This document shows positions 1 to 11,388 of a stretch of 64,000 bases of DNA, piece by piece. The stretch is from Blasia pusilla. Taxonomy: Eukaryota > Marchantiophyta > Marchantiopsida > Blasiales. Location: positions 32,364,001 to 32,428,000 of the forward strand of contig CM114271.1 in the NCBI GenBank assembly GCA_050084515.1, given 5' to 3'. The notes beneath the pieces were generated by a model. The model searched no databases. It was not told the origin of the DNA and was given only the letters and a program-made list of their open reading frames with translations. Position 1 is the first letter of the stretch; every line of letters starts with the position of its first letter. The position numbers were made by a program, and so were the translations under genes.

Positions 1-3000
1 CAAGGATGATGGAGTGTATTCCATATCATGGTCTGCTCCCTAGGACAAACTGGCGCGCCTCTTGCTTCCGCTTCTCTTGAGTCTGGTCGGCTTGTTGGGG
101 TCTCTATTACCTCAGACTTGGTGGAGTTTTTTTTGCAGAGGACCTGGTCCAACCCTCTCTCCTCGCTCGCCCGGACGATTCCGCCTTTCGCCTTGAATTC
201 TCAGCCTCTTTTTGGGAAGACTTGGGCTCGGAATTCTTCGATCCCCTCGCCTTGGCTTTGAGACCCGCTGTAGATTTGTCCTTGGCGGTGACCACCTTAG
301 ACATCAACTCCGCTGTCTCGATGGATTGCTCCTCTGCATCTCCTTCGAAAAAGTCTTCAGGTTGCACAAAATTGGGGATGTCGTCCCTACCTGCGGCCAC
401 TGCATCATAGAGCAGGCGTAGATTTTTCTCGGTTATGTCCTCAGGGTCGTTGAAGTCCAGCCAGATCGGGAAATTCTCCACCTCCCAGTTGGACATGCTT
501 TGAGCCATCTCCATGTCGTACATGGAAAATGTCTCTCCATCAAGCGGAGAAGCCCACAATTTGCAGGCTGCCAATATTTTTCGCCACGTATCTACATTCT
601 TACAATGGACAAGGTACCTTAATACCATGTGTTGGGCAGCTCTTAGTCGAGATGCATCGGCCGCCTGCTCCTAAAGATCTCGCTTTTTCTTTGCGAAATC
701 CCTTTTCTTCGCCTCTATTTCTTCATCAAGGTTTGCCTGAGGGAGGATGTGATCCTTGAACATCGTCCTGAAGCCTCGGTTTTTTAAGGGCTTTTCCCGC
801 ATGTCACCAACCAAAGTTCAAAATCTTCAGCACTCTCCAAGTTTGCTTCCTCCGAAACTGGCTCTATTTTTTTCAGCTCCGCTTGGAGACCCACGAGCAT
901 GGACTTCCCGAGAAGCCGCAACGTGTCCCAAAATGACCATACACGGAGCCAGTGGGAGATCACTGGATTAGAGACACCCGGAGAATGGTATGTTGCCCTC
1001 TTTTGGGCCTCTATGCCCTCGAGACTTATTTTCATCAGTCGGATTCTCCTAAATTCCGAAATTCTAGACAAGGCAAATCAATGGACGCGGTTGAGAGACA
1101 TTTTCTCCCCAATCTGACCCTGCGGATCTTCATCCCTCTTCCGCTGGCGCTTGATTATCGCCTTCAGCTCCTTGTAGAAATCGGGGCCAAGTTCGGGGTT
1201 GAGAATGGCTATGTAGCGCTGCATCTTGCTTGCAGTGTACTTTGTAGTTGCACATACTGCAGCTTGGATGGACTAAGCACGCTCAGACATAGACACTTTC
1301 TCCCTCCGCTCCAGTTCCAATGAAGCGCTCTTCTTGGCGGCCTGTATCTTTGACCAACAAAGGATTGTCATGGCTGCATCTTGGGAAATAAATGTATTTT
1401 CCCAAGTCTTTTTTTTTATTTGAGCCCCCTCCACCGGAATCTCATTTACAAGGGCGTCGCCCAAGAACCCCTTGTACTCTGCCGGGTGCGTCGTTAGCAC
1501 TTTCTTCACCCGATCGCAATCCTGGATCCAGTGGTGGGTGACATTCCCCTCGGATACAATCCTACACATCCAAACTCAATATAAGAAATTTTGCAAGCTA
1601 CATGGGTTCCTGCAACCCGTTGGACTCCGACAGGTTGTCACACCTCATGATAGGAATGGAAGCTACGAGCTAAATTTTGCAACCCATCGAAGTCCGATGA
1701 GTTTCTTTCGACCAAAAACATCCTAAAAACAGTGGCCAGTCGAGCAACTGGTCGGAGTCCAACGAGTTGCTTTCGGCCAAAAAAATCCTAAAGTAGCGGC
1801 CAGTCGAGCAACTCGTCGAACTCCGACGAGTTGCTTTCGGCCAAAAACATCCTAAAAAGAGCGGCCAGTCAAGCAACTAGTCGGACTTTGACGAGTTTTG
1901 TTACCACTAGTTAAACAACTCATCAGAGTCCGACGATCTGCACAATCAAAATAAAGGAAGAGGAAACTTACGTGTTCATGGCATGCATGGCGATCTCCAC
2001 CATCGCCATGTGATGAGGGTATGGATGTAGCACGACTGCCTTCACGCAAAAATGCGCCTCCAATGAGTTTTTGCGCTCCTCTGCAGACTGGGTCCACGCC
2101 ATGAACCTGTGGTTTCCATCCTAGATAAAGACATACAGGTTCCGCATTCTGATCTCTCATCCAATTGAATTCCTGATCTCTCATCCTCCAGAATGTGTCG
2201 AGCGCCTCCAAGTCCTCCTCTATCACTAGCGCTTGGGTTCCATGTTCATCGTAAGGCTGAATATAGAACGGAAGGAAGTTGTCGATGTAGGATGTTGTCG
2301 CTGCCGATTGTTTCAGCTTTGCAATATCCTCGTCAGACTGAACTTAGCGGACGTACTCCATTGTCCGCAATCGGCAAAGTGGAATCCTCGGGGCATTTTG
2401 GCCCTCCATCAGTGCCATCTGCTTTAACACCTGTCACAACGGGGACAAGGTCAATAAACTATACTGAATTGCAACATAGGCCTTCACATAACTCAAAGAA
2501 CAAAGATCGTATCTTCCCGCTCAAAGATTGGGTCGGTGTCTTGGCCCGCCAACTGCTCTAGGACAGCAACTGGCTAGAAACTCGTCGATCCGATAGAGGT
2601 CGATTTCTTCCGCCGGGCTAAGAGACAAGGAAGACCACTCTCCTGCTTGTTCGGAGATGTCCACCATCTCTCGCTGGCGATCCTCATGACCTCATCGTCC
2701 GTCACTTGAACTTTGCCGGTTTCCTCAGCTGATTTTATATTGATTGTGTCCTCAGACTTCATCGGAGATATTTCCTACATCTCAACACTTTCGGTTGGAC
2801 GTGCTGGGCTTTCTTCAATGGCAGTCGCTTTTTCCCTTCAAGCTTTTGCCAATTCTGCTTTCCTCACCGACTCGTCTAGATGCTTCTTTTCACGCTTCTC
2901 CTCGGCGATCCTTTTCTTCAAGGCCTGCGACGCCTCAGCCTCTGCGTTCTGTTTTCAATCGCCTCCTTAACACGTTCTACAAGAAGCTCCTGCTTGTGCA

Positions 3001-3160
3001 TCTCCACTTCCCTTTCGCGCTCCTCGATCTCTTGCTGCCTTATCTCATTGGCCGAACGAGGCCTTGGAGATGGTGATGCAGGAGTCCTGGACTTGGGAGT
3101 GAAGCTCCCAGCCTTGCTTGCTTGAGTTTTTTTCCTCGTCATTGTTCCCGAAAATGCCAC
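1..3160 (-). pseudogene. Gene A copy 1: N-terminal part of a mobile, methyltransferase-type gene
   Basis: Decayed multi-exon gene read right to left from an ATG near 3160 and running off the window start. A Lys/Arg/Glu-rich coiled segment (about 3160-2920) is followed by an acidic stretch (2760-2575) and a conserved block with DTFWRMRDQEF near 2180. A GTAAGT donor lies on the minus strand near 1970. An intron full of short palindromes (about 1600-1960) precedes a long exon beginning IVSEGNVTHHWI near 1558. Stops and frameshifts break later parts. The second copy (19,922-24,620 plus 10,330-10,637) shows that the downstream part carries DNA-methyltransferase motifs; here that part lies outside the window. 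Function is inferred only through copy 2. Confidence 0.6.
1600..1960. repeat. Palindrome-filled intron of gene A copy 1
   Basis: At least four variants of the CAACCCGTCGG / CCGACGGGTTG hairpin unit occur between the GTAAGT donor (minus strand, near 1970) and the next exon near 1558. The repeated phrase CAACTCGTCGGA appears several times with the spacer ttgctttcggccaaaaa, so the intron also holds a local direct repeat of about 63 bp. Confidence 0.7.
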
Positions 3161-3504
3161 CTCCTCGACAATGAAATTACCTCGATGAGTTGCCTCGATG
3201 AGTCGCTCGAATCGTCTAGCGATGAGTCGCCTCGATGAATCACCTTGATGAGTCGCTCGAATCGTCTAGCGATGAGTCGCCGTGTAAAGCGCCCCTTGGT
3301 ATCTAGTCCGCTGAAGAGCAATCAAGATCGCGAAACGAAAAACCTAAAATGAGCAAACCCTAGCCTATTTATACTTTTCGAGCCGTTGGGCTGACCGTTG
3401 TGTCGCACAGTCGTTCCGACGGCGACGTGTCGGCCGTTATGGAGGTTTGGACGTGAAAACCATCAACCCAAAAGTCTCCGATGGGTTGGAGGCATCCGTC
3501 CTAG

Positions 3505-4015
3505 CCGAGATATCTGGCAACCTGTCGGAGTCCGACATGTTGCGCACCTCCGCTGTCTTGGGGGAAGAACGCGAGATACCCGCGCAACCCGTCGATGACC
3601 GACGGCTTGCACCCTTCCCTTGTCTTGGGATAACAAGGCGGGGTACCTGCGCAACTCGTCGAAGGCCGACGGGTTGCACAATTTCTTCATGTAAGCGTTC
3701 CAAGGCGAGGCACTTGCGCAACCCGTCAAAGGCCGACGGGTTGCACGCTTCCCTCATCTTGGGGTAATAGGCGGGGTACCTGCGCAACTCGTCGAAGGCC
3801 GACGGGTTGCACGCTTCCTTCATGTAAGCATTACAAGGCGAGGCACTTGCGCAACCTGTCGGAGGCCAACGGGTTGCACACTTCCCTCATCTTGGGGTAA
3901 TAGGCAAGGTACCTAGGCAACTCGTTCGTTACAGACAGGTTGCACTCCTTTCTATCCCTAGGGTAACAATGTGACAACGGATAGTTTCGAGGCAACCTCT
4001 TGCAATCCGACGGGT
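3505..4015. repeat. 67-bp tandem array with one palindrome per unit (copy 1)
   Basis: About seven units of 66-67 bp start near 3514, 3581, 3649, 3715, 3781, 3848 and 3915. Each holds one degenerate palindrome of the type CAACCCGTCGG-nnn-CCGACGGGTTG followed by a shared spacer (cacgcttccctcatcttggg and variants, then a GGTACC-like end). The array lies just upstream of the gene A start on the minus strand, so it is promoter or 5'-leader sequence of that gene. ORFs crossing it only reflect the unit being close to a multiple of three. Confidence 0.85.
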
Positions 4016-5030
4016 CACAAGATCTACCCTGAGTTGGACAATCCCATAATAGTCCCCAACGATTAGTTACCTTAGCAAATGTGTCAGATATGTCAAAGAT
4101 TTTCACATATCAAAATAGTCCTATCCTCAAAGCCAACAGTCATGTGAGGCTTTGTCCTTCTTTTCTTGGGGGACCTTTTGGCCTCAATAAGGTATTTAAC
4201 ATTATCAGTAAGCTCGTGCGATTCTTGATGATACCCTGCACAAGCCATAGAAGTAATTAGATCATGACGTGTAAATGATAAAAATAGATCATAATCTAGA
4301 GTGCCCTAATGAAATCTAATTGGAGTTATATAAGAAAATGAACTTACTTTTCAAAGTTGATGGCTTCTCTACAAGTGCATCATTATATGACACATTGGAC
4401 GTTGTTTCTTTTCCACTTTGAGCCGATTTAGAGACCATGCGCATGAGTACATTCATTTTCAATTTGGGATCTCATATCATGTAGAACTTCATCCAATTTG
4501 CTCTCCACCTCATTCATGTGGGAAGTGACATCTAATTCAACTCCCTATCAAACATAGTAGATAATTATCATAAGATGACAATACTTTCTCTTCCAAATTT
4601 CCTGATTTTTCCTTTCTATCCATGACTACTACACTAATTTATTTTGAAACTTGTGTGTTACCCGTGATGCCCAACTAAAATCTGTACTGGTGGGGTGTAA
4701 TAATATTACCTCCTCTCTTGTTGTACCATGAACAAAATTGTATCTTTTTGGAACCCCCTAAAATACAATAAGTCGGTGGCCTCGTTTTGGGTTGGGCCTA
4801 TGGAGGACGCGGTGAAGGGAGATGTGTGTGATTGAATTGTGGTGTCATAATTCAAATAAGAAACAAGTACAAATTTCATATGTAAGCTGATGGGAACGCC
4901 TAAATTTTGAGAGGAGAAGAACCCAACAATTTTAAGCTACGTTTTTACAACTAAAAGCTAGGTCACATGTCAGGTTAAGGGCTTACTGACAACACGTGTG
5001 AGCCTAATCGGTCGTCGTAGTTCAAAGTCT
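4016..5030. other. No recognised gene; end of gene A copy 1, then AT-rich sequence
   Basis: Similarity to the upstream region of gene A copy 2 continues, with a deletion, to about 4098 (compare 25,462-25,650). Beyond that I see no conserved ORF, RNA or repeat. A minus-strand stretch near 4400-4550 could encode a short coiled coil but has no start or intact frame. Confidence 0.5.
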
Positions 5031-7225
5031 AGATATGTGAGCGGGCCTTCGTCATTTGCTTGGCCAATAGTGTTTTTGGATGTGGTGAGTAAAGGTTAAT
5101 GAGCACGTTATCCACGTTTATGGTAAACCAACTTGGTGCCACACGAGGTATTATGGAGGGCGTACGTACGTGAGAGTGGAGCGCCCCTCCCATTTTTTGG
5201 TGGATTCTAATCTAGACCCTAGCCATCAATCACATGCAGTGAGGTAGAATGATCGACCACCATTAATTGTGGTCAATAGAATAGGTAGGCCGTGGGCAAC
5301 CTTTCCCATTTTTTTAAGTTTTCCCGCTTCCTATTCGTATAAGGAGGCCAGTCCTGCTTGGTATAGGATGACAAGGCGGAGCGGTTGATGGAGCCCAATT
5401 AAAAAAAAATGCAAGGTCGATGAGCAAGATCGAGCGAGCGATGGGGTTTCCCACAAAAGTAACGGAAATACTGTCACTATTAGAGGCATTATAACGTCAT
5501 GTCTTAGGTCAGGCGATGGTCGTGAGTAGCGTGACATGGATTACCAACTTAGAAGTAGTTGAGAAACGTTGGATGAGGTTGTGGAAGGTCAAAATTATTG
5601 CTTGGGTAAGCCCCATCCCTATCGATCGGATTGAGGATCGTTTGGGGCAAGACCCGAGGAGATTGGCACATCACAAGTGATTGGGAGAGATACCCTTAGA
5701 CTTCTTGGGATATTTTGCAGGTATGCTAAGAGATGGCAATGTCGTGCAAATCCACATCGTCATACAACATACATCGCTGACATACCATATTCACATACAT
5801 ACATAACATAGACGAGAGTAATCACAAACACACCACAACTGAAATCCATGGAAGACCTACTGTCATAAAACACGTATAGAATCACATACAATCGAGCCAA
5901 ACCCACTCCACGATGGGAGAATCTAGGTCGAAGCTTGCGGGAAACACCATAGCCAAGGGCTCTACTCACTACCAAGGCTAACTCCCAACGCAACAGGCTC
6001 AACTCAAAGAACTGACTGTTCTTTGAGTGCACTCCACCTTATATCCTCCAACCTAAGAGCGGGCCCTACTGGGAAAGTCACCCCCAACTCAGTAACCCCC
6101 AACCCTATATATGAAACCGCATCTCTACCAAGCCACTACGGTCCTACATAAGGAATGGCCTCTACTAGCACACTATACTCTACGACATAATCCGTATGGT
6201 CATGACAGCAACCATAACATTGAGCGCTAGCGTGGTGAAAGGCCCTGCACACCAAGGAGCTAGATGAGATTTGCAGTTGGTTGTAGGGCAATAGTCGGGT
6301 TCTATTGTTTGAGATGGGGTTGCACCATAGCAACCACAGATACTTGTGCCATAGAGTCCTACAAAAGTCATGATGGAGACTTGGGAGCCATGTATGGGCC
6401 CTAAGTTGATAGGAGGCCGAAGATCGACACCCGATACATGAGTTTCTTAGGAGTCATAGGAGCTACTTTGCATTTAGTATGTATGATTTGGGTACATTGA
6501 AGGGTCTAGGGATTCGCATTGGGGTTTTAAGAGATATGCTGATCTTTTGATGACTCGACAAGTACAGTGATATGGAAAGGGCTCTCATTAAGGGTAGGAG
6601 CCATGACTTGGTTGGATTAGGACTAGTGGAGATGTCATACGGAGAGTATGCATCTGCCACCATCATGCTTGCCAAGAAGGATGTGCATGCATATGACAAC
6701 TAGACAAATAGGCGAATTTATGGAGACTACTGACCTATCAATCGGCATACAAAGTTTGATAGGTATGCGCATGCTATGCTCACTCCTGAGGAGATCTTTG
6801 ATGCTATTAGGCATGCAAAGGTCTTTAGTTCTTTAGATCTTTGAGCCTGACACCGTAAGTTGCCTAGGAGATTGGAGGACAAGCATGAGAAGATATTTTG
6901 GGGCATTGATCCTCACGAAAAGGATTGTTTGTACCACTGGAGGTTCTTACCATTTGGGTTAAAGAGTGCTCTGACAGAGTTTTAGAGGATCATGGATAGG
7001 ATCTTGGTAGGTCTGGATTTTACGAGATATTTTATTGATGGTATCGTAGTCTTTAGCGCCACGGTCAATTGAGGAGCATGACTGATATTTGGAGGAGGTG
7101 TTACGATAATTGTAGTTACATGGACTGAAGCTATATCCACGCAAGTGCAAGTTCTTCTATGACCACATTGAGTACTTGGATCACACGATATATCCAAGTG
7201 GCCTTGGTGTTCAAAAGATGAAGAT
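5031..7225 (+). mobile_element. Relic I of the DNMT-carrying Ty3-like element (DNMT end to RT)
   Basis: Plus-strand relic truncated at both ends. 5040-5560 matches the second half of the DNMT-like region of the copy at 48.6-49.1 kb (target phrase accaacttggtgccaca, then the segment corresponding to the C-terminal methyltransferase motif). 6210-7200 matches the RT start through the palm; the catalytic box reads F-I-D-G near 7025, so it is inactive. The solo repeat 5740-6207 interrupts it. Its left edge falls inside the methyltransferase region, and integrase and PHD parts are missing. Confidence 0.75.
5740..6207 (-). mobile_element. Solo A-B terminal repeat of the retroelement, with 4-bp TSD
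   Basis: A 468-bp copy of the terminal repeat also seen at 10,638-11,107, starting TGTCGTGC and ending CATGACA. It is flanked by GCAA on both sides (5736-5739 and 6208-6211). The related uninserted site at 49,260-49,300 shows the surrounding sequence without it. This fixes the integrase-defined ends as TGTC...GACA and shows that A and B can stand alone as one block, as expected after recombination between A1 and A2. Confidence 0.9.
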
Positions 7226-7342
7226 AGATGTAGTGTGCATATACATCGCTACATCACATATATCACTGTCAATGAATATACACACAAACACGCACGATCC
7301 AATGCTAACTCATGGCATCCAAACAATTAGACGAGAACCAAA

Positions 7343-8534
7343 ATATCGAGGAGAGGAAGAGAGGAAGAGAGGAGAGAGGAGAGAGGAAACTACCTTCAAC
7401 CCAAAGAGATACTTTTTTTAAGAGAATTTCTTGTGATTTGAAGAGATTTTCTGTTGGGTTGAAGAAAGGAAACTTTTTGTGTGATCTTTTTTGCAGTTTT
7501 TTTCTCAATTTTAGGCACTCCTACACAATTTTTTTCCTCTTCCACATTTTGGAAACCCGTCAGAATCCGACGGGTTGCAAATTTGCACAAAATTTTAAAA
7601 ACTGAAAAATCATTGGAATCATAAATATGGAACAAATCACTTTTTCCATCCAAGGTCTAGAAAAAATCTATCATTTGCCCTAGGCTGAATAGAGTTCAAG
7701 CTCAAAGTGAAGGTTATGGCAAATGAAAGTATAATCTAAAACCTCATTTTGCATCCTCAAAGTGGTTTGTTTAAAATACTTTGCACTTCTTTGAGGGACA
7801 GAATTGTTTGGTGGATTCCTACTCCTACCTCCGACTCTCTTAAAACTACAAGCAATACATAGTACATGTGCTTACAAGGGAAATACCTTTTCCCACTTGT
7901 CTCTCTTTGGACAAAGTCGTCACAGGAACATGTGGGAAAGCAAAAGAAATGCACCACATACACCTCTGTGACACTTGAATTTACAGTGTTGTTCTTGATC
8001 CAATACATATTTCCTATTCCATTGCCACTCTGGATATCTTTTTTGGCGATGATTTCCATGTTTGCCTCCCGAGCTGATGCGATTCGCTTTGCTCTCTCCA
8101 CCGTTGGCCTACACATTTTTTTCTCTTTACCCCATTTCTAGACTCAGAAAAAAATACTGGATTGAGATCATCCACCTTCTCCGGGTACATATTCACATCA
8201 ATCTTGGGTTGAATACGAAATGCGAAGGTCTCTGTAATGCGAACATGCTCTGAACTTGCTCCATCTACGAGTCTGAAAGGGCACTTGTAAGATTGTCCAC
8301 TTCCTCGTGAGTGCAATTGGTACTTGCGGCAATGGGCCAAATTGTGGGGGTATTCCCTGGAGCTCCAATGGCAGCCAGATAAGACTTTCGGAAAGCGCAG
8401 GATTCATTTGGGTAGAAGAAGTACTTCAATTGATCTCCGGTCCTCGTGAAACGATCAAAGGTTTTGAGTCCCCAAAATCTAGGGAGTGGTCGTCTAGTCC
8501 TTGTACAATTCTTGTTTAGGAAAGTGCCGCATGC
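7343..8534. repeat. Left inverted arm of the two-gene mobile unit
   Basis: About 1.2 kb that is the inverted counterpart of 26,934-28,115. It runs from a terminal purine-rich GA tract (gaggagaggaagagagg) through an AT-rich stretch with one palindrome (7553-7578) into the C-terminal half of the SWIM gene. The outer ends are the GA/CT tracts at 7343 and 28,115. The inner end of similarity falls at a GCATGC-like sequence (about 8530 and 26,934). It could be a long terminal inverted repeat of one transposon, or two insertions in opposite orientation; no target duplication was found. Confidence 0.65.
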
Positions 8535-9000
8535 TCTCCTAATGCCATCAGATCCTGCCTAGCAAGTGGGGTCCACATCCAGGGTTGCTCCGAGATATAT
8601 GCCACCTTTTGAGGTTGCAATCCACCTCAATGACCGGAATCCCATATTGTTGAACCACCCTAGCGACCGGATGTTGCGAACTTCCAGCAACGGAGGGCTT
8701 TTGAAATAAAACATTCACTGGTTTTGGAGAAGTTATTGCATCACGGATTTGTGAGCAATCCGGGGTCTCCGAATACCTGGGCGTAATTTCCTCATCCAAA
8801 TCAATCACCGGGTTCGTTCCTCGATGCCGCCTCTTCACTTGGGTGAAGTCAAGATACTTATCTGATCTCCACGAGTCTCGCTCGAACAACTCTACCACCA
8901 TCTGTATGGGATGTCTTGAAACACGCCCACGAATATCCCCACCAACGTGGACATCTTGCTCAAGAGGAGTTCCTGCTACGCACCGATTGAAGGCTTCCAC
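7757..9000 (-). pseudogene. Gene B left copy: SWIM zinc-finger protein of the mobile unit
   Basis: Minus-strand gene in at least three broken blocks: 9000-8548 (starting MEAFNRCVAG, 150 aa, unrecognised), 8340-8014, and 8116-7757. The last block holds a clear SWIM finger, C-x-C then 15 residues then C-x-H (about 7930-7862), followed by a hydrophobic helix YYVLLVVL. SWIM fingers bind DNA or protein and occur in MULE-type transposases and other plant proteins. No catalytic transposase domain is recognisable, so a transposase role is only a guess. The first block differs from the N-terminal part of the right copy. Confidence 0.6.
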
Positions 9001-10329
9001 ATAGAGTTTTTCGTATTATTGTTGAAGGACCATTGGCAAATAATTTGACCAGAAGTAGGAATTTCATCTCAATGAAAGGTTCAAATAAAGACTCTAACTA
9101 TGGTCTCAATTGACTCCAGTGCCCTTCAAGGTTTAACTTCTGTGAATATGTGGTTGACATTATGGATTGTTGACTCTTCTTGCAAAAGACATCAAATACT
9201 CATCAATAAGGGGCAAAAGAAAGGCAAAAGGAAATGCCTTTAAATGATTGCTGACTCTTCTTGCAAAAGGCATCAATACTCATCCATAAGGGGGTTTTCC
9301 ACAATAGAACAAATCACTCGTCACTCATGGTAGCCAAAGACTTTCATTTCATCATTTGATGATGTGGGCTTATGAATGGGTGCACAAAGTACACCATGGA
9401 CTACTGTGCGTTTGACAACTTGGTTTCACCATTCTCTCTCCCCCTGATAAATGTGATCACATAGCTGTCAGGAGTAAAGAGGAACTAATCAAAAAGAAAA
9501 TGTGATCAGACGAGACAACAATTGAAGCAAAAGATATTTAGCTGTTAGGAGTAAAGAGGAACTGACGCACCCATGTCCCTTCATTTAGATCCTAAATTTG
9601 AGAATCCGAGAAGCTGCACCCCTCCCAACCCGTCGAAATTTGACAGGTTGCAAGTCTTGCAACCCGTCGGAATCGGATGGGTTGCACCCCTTGCAAGCAA
9701 GCTCACCATAACAAAAGAAGTATTTTGAGAAGTGATTCCATTCCGATCTTTTGAGGCATTCTAGCAGGCTTCTTCACTTTTGTCTCGTTCCCCTATTATC
9801 ATCAAACCATTCTTCTCTAATTCTTCTCTTCTCTAAGACGTGTTGGATTCCTACTACTTGTCGGATTGCCATTTGGAATTCCCAACCAGTTGGATTCTCA
9901 ACCTGTCGGATCCTAAATTTTACAAACACCATCATGGTTCAAAAAATTCTTGTCCTTTATTACATCCAACGGAAGCTCAGAAATGTACATTTGATCTAGT
10001 CTATGATTTCTTCAGCCTCGTCATCTACAAATTTACTCCTAACTCTCCTAGGTTCCTATACAAAAGGAATGTCCTGGGATACAAGTAGACGAGGATAAAA
10101 AATGTTGGGGAATTCGAGAGCCTTGGCCCTCCCCTAGGTACACCATAACGGTCCCATGTAACCTGATTTGAGTCCCACTGCCTTCCTCAGCACTAAATCT
10201 TGTACGCTCTGCAAGGTGACACCCATCCAGTATCAATATGTGCTCCGTCCTTGGAAACCAATAAATCCCTACTCCAAAACGCTTAAGTCAAGATGGGTCC
10301 TTTAGTTCTTTGAACTCACTCCTCATCGT
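9001..10329. repeat. Noncoding link between gene B-left and the gene A end, with palindromes and short direct repeats
   Basis: No gene seen. It contains two copies of a roughly 45-bp sequence (9171-9215 and 9250-9294, both with ctcttcttgcaaaa), two copies of tagctgtcaggagtaaagagg-like sequence (about 9464 and 9540), and palindromes near 9626-9651, 9659-9686 and 9880-9905. 10,090-10,330 may be the 3' end of gene A but has no stable frame. Confidence 0.55.
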
Positions 10330-10637
10330 CCGAGAGCTCTTCCAGAATTACTGTCGGCCTTGCCCTCCCGATTTTTAGAATTGTGGGAAGTGACGATGGT
10401 GTCACTATCCATGGTGGGTCTGGAACCGGAGCTCTCGGCTTTGGAGGAGAGTTGTATGCTCCCACTAGCCTGTCGTAATCTACCTTTGCCTCTTTGCAAA
10501 GGTCATAAAGTTCTTGCCTTCCCTCAAGGCAGAGAATGTTCCTGCCACTCTGCCAGGCGCCTCTGATACTCGCCCTTTGATAGGCCCACTAAGTCGAAGA
10601 CCAAGTCACCCGGCCTTGAACAGAGCTCGATGAGCAT
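10330..10637 (-). pseudogene. Gene A copy 2, C-terminal exon with methyltransferase motifs I and II
   Basis: Continuation of gene A after the retroelement insertion. The sequence reads ALMQMLIELCSRPGDLVFDL across the insertion site (one TSD copy removed). This is the usual C-terminal motif I of beta-class DNA methyltransferases, with PGD and the following F-D strand. The FxGxG loop is not intact. About 20 codons later, in another frame, GRNILCLEGRQELY (about 10,549-10,505) looks like the following strand with its acidic residue. At least one frameshift separates the two. The C-terminus is acidic (EELSDDE). Confidence 0.55.
10634..10637. repeat. Left 4-bp target-site duplication (GCAT)
   Basis: GCAT immediately before the retroelement, repeated at 19,918-19,921 immediately after it. 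Removing the element and one copy rejoins the gene A sequence around its methyltransferase motif I. Confidence 0.85.
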
Positions 10638-11107
10638 TGTCGTGCGAATCCCCATCGTCATATAACATACATCGCTGACATACCATACTCACATACATAC
10701 ATAACATAGACAAGAGTATCCACAAACGCAAGTGTACCACAACTGAAATCCGTGAAAGACCTACTGTCATAAAACACATTTACAATCACATACAATTGAG
10801 CCAAACCCACTCCACGATGGGAGAATCTAGGTCGAAGCTTGCGGGAAACACCATAGCCAAGAGCTCTACTCACTACCAAGGCTAACTCCCAACGCAACAG
10901 GCTCAACTCAAAGAATATTGTTCTTTGAGGGCAAGCCACCTTATATCCTCCAACCTAAGAGCGGGCCCTACTGGGAAAGTCATCCCCAAGTGAGTAACCC
11001 CCAACCCTATGTATGGAACCGCATCTCTACCAAGCCACTACGGTCCTACATAAGGAATGGCCTCTACCAGCACTATACTCTACGACATAATCCGTATGGT
11101 CATGACA
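10638..11107 (-). repeat. Terminal repeat block A2-B2 of the retroelement
   Basis: A 470-bp block, TGTCGTGC...CATGACA on the plus strand. B2 is 10,638-10,744 (repeated as B1, 11,110-11,216) and A2 is 10,745-11,107 (repeated as A1, 19,566-19,917). A2 carries TATAAG on the minus strand near 10,945. Its hairpin is altered to caaagaatattgttctttgag. It matches the solo repeat 5740-6207. Confidence 0.85.
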
Positions 11108-11109
11108 GC
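11108..11109. other. GC spacer between B1 and A2 (centre of GACAGCTGTC)
   Basis: The two bases between GACA (end of A2-B2 on the plus strand) and TGTC (start of B1) complete the perfect 10-bp palindrome GACAGCTGTC (11,104-11,113). Joined TGTC/GACA element ends would look like this. Confidence 0.7.
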
Positions 11110-11216
11110 TGTCGTGCAAATCCCCATCGTCATACAACATACATCGCTGACATACCATACTCACATACATACATAACATAGACGAGAGTATCCACAAAGG
11201 CAAGTGTACCACAACT
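11110..11216 (-). repeat. Split terminal repeat B1
   Basis: 107 bp that match B2 (10,638-10,744) and stop exactly where the interior begins with a polypurine tract. In sense orientation B1 starts AGTTGTGGTACAC right after AGGGGGGCA, so second-strand priming would start at B1, not at the integrase-defined end TGTC. Confidence 0.85.
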
Positions 11217-11227
11217 TGCCCCCCTAA
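11217..11227 (-). promoter_or_regulatory. Polypurine tract of the retroelement
   Basis: Minus-strand TTAGGGGGGCA directly before B1. The relative at 33.8 kb has TTAGGAGGAAGA in the same place after the same upstream phrase (gacctaacc). This is the expected plus-strand primer of an LTR element. Confidence 0.7.
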
Positions 11228-11388
11228 CTGGCGGTTAGGTCCCTCTAACTCCCAGGTAGCCCTATACATCTACTACATGCTATACACCTTCTTGGGTGCC
11301 CGAATCAGAAGGCCGGGTGCTAGGTTGCCCCATCGTTAGTCGCACATCTGTAATCCATATCATGCAGAGATCAAGTCATCTACCTCTC

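Noticed and set aside
3398-4106. Repeat-spacer look of the 67-bp array, superficially CRISPR-like
   Set aside because: The spacers between palindromes are similar to each other, the context is eukaryotic, and there are no cas genes.
10638-11216. Reading the left end as a solo LTR plus a separate later insertion rather than split repeats
   Set aside because: The whole block has one TSD pair, the interior begins exactly with a PPT and ends exactly at a primer site, and relic III shows a similar end. Not fully excluded; it is listed as the main refutation test.
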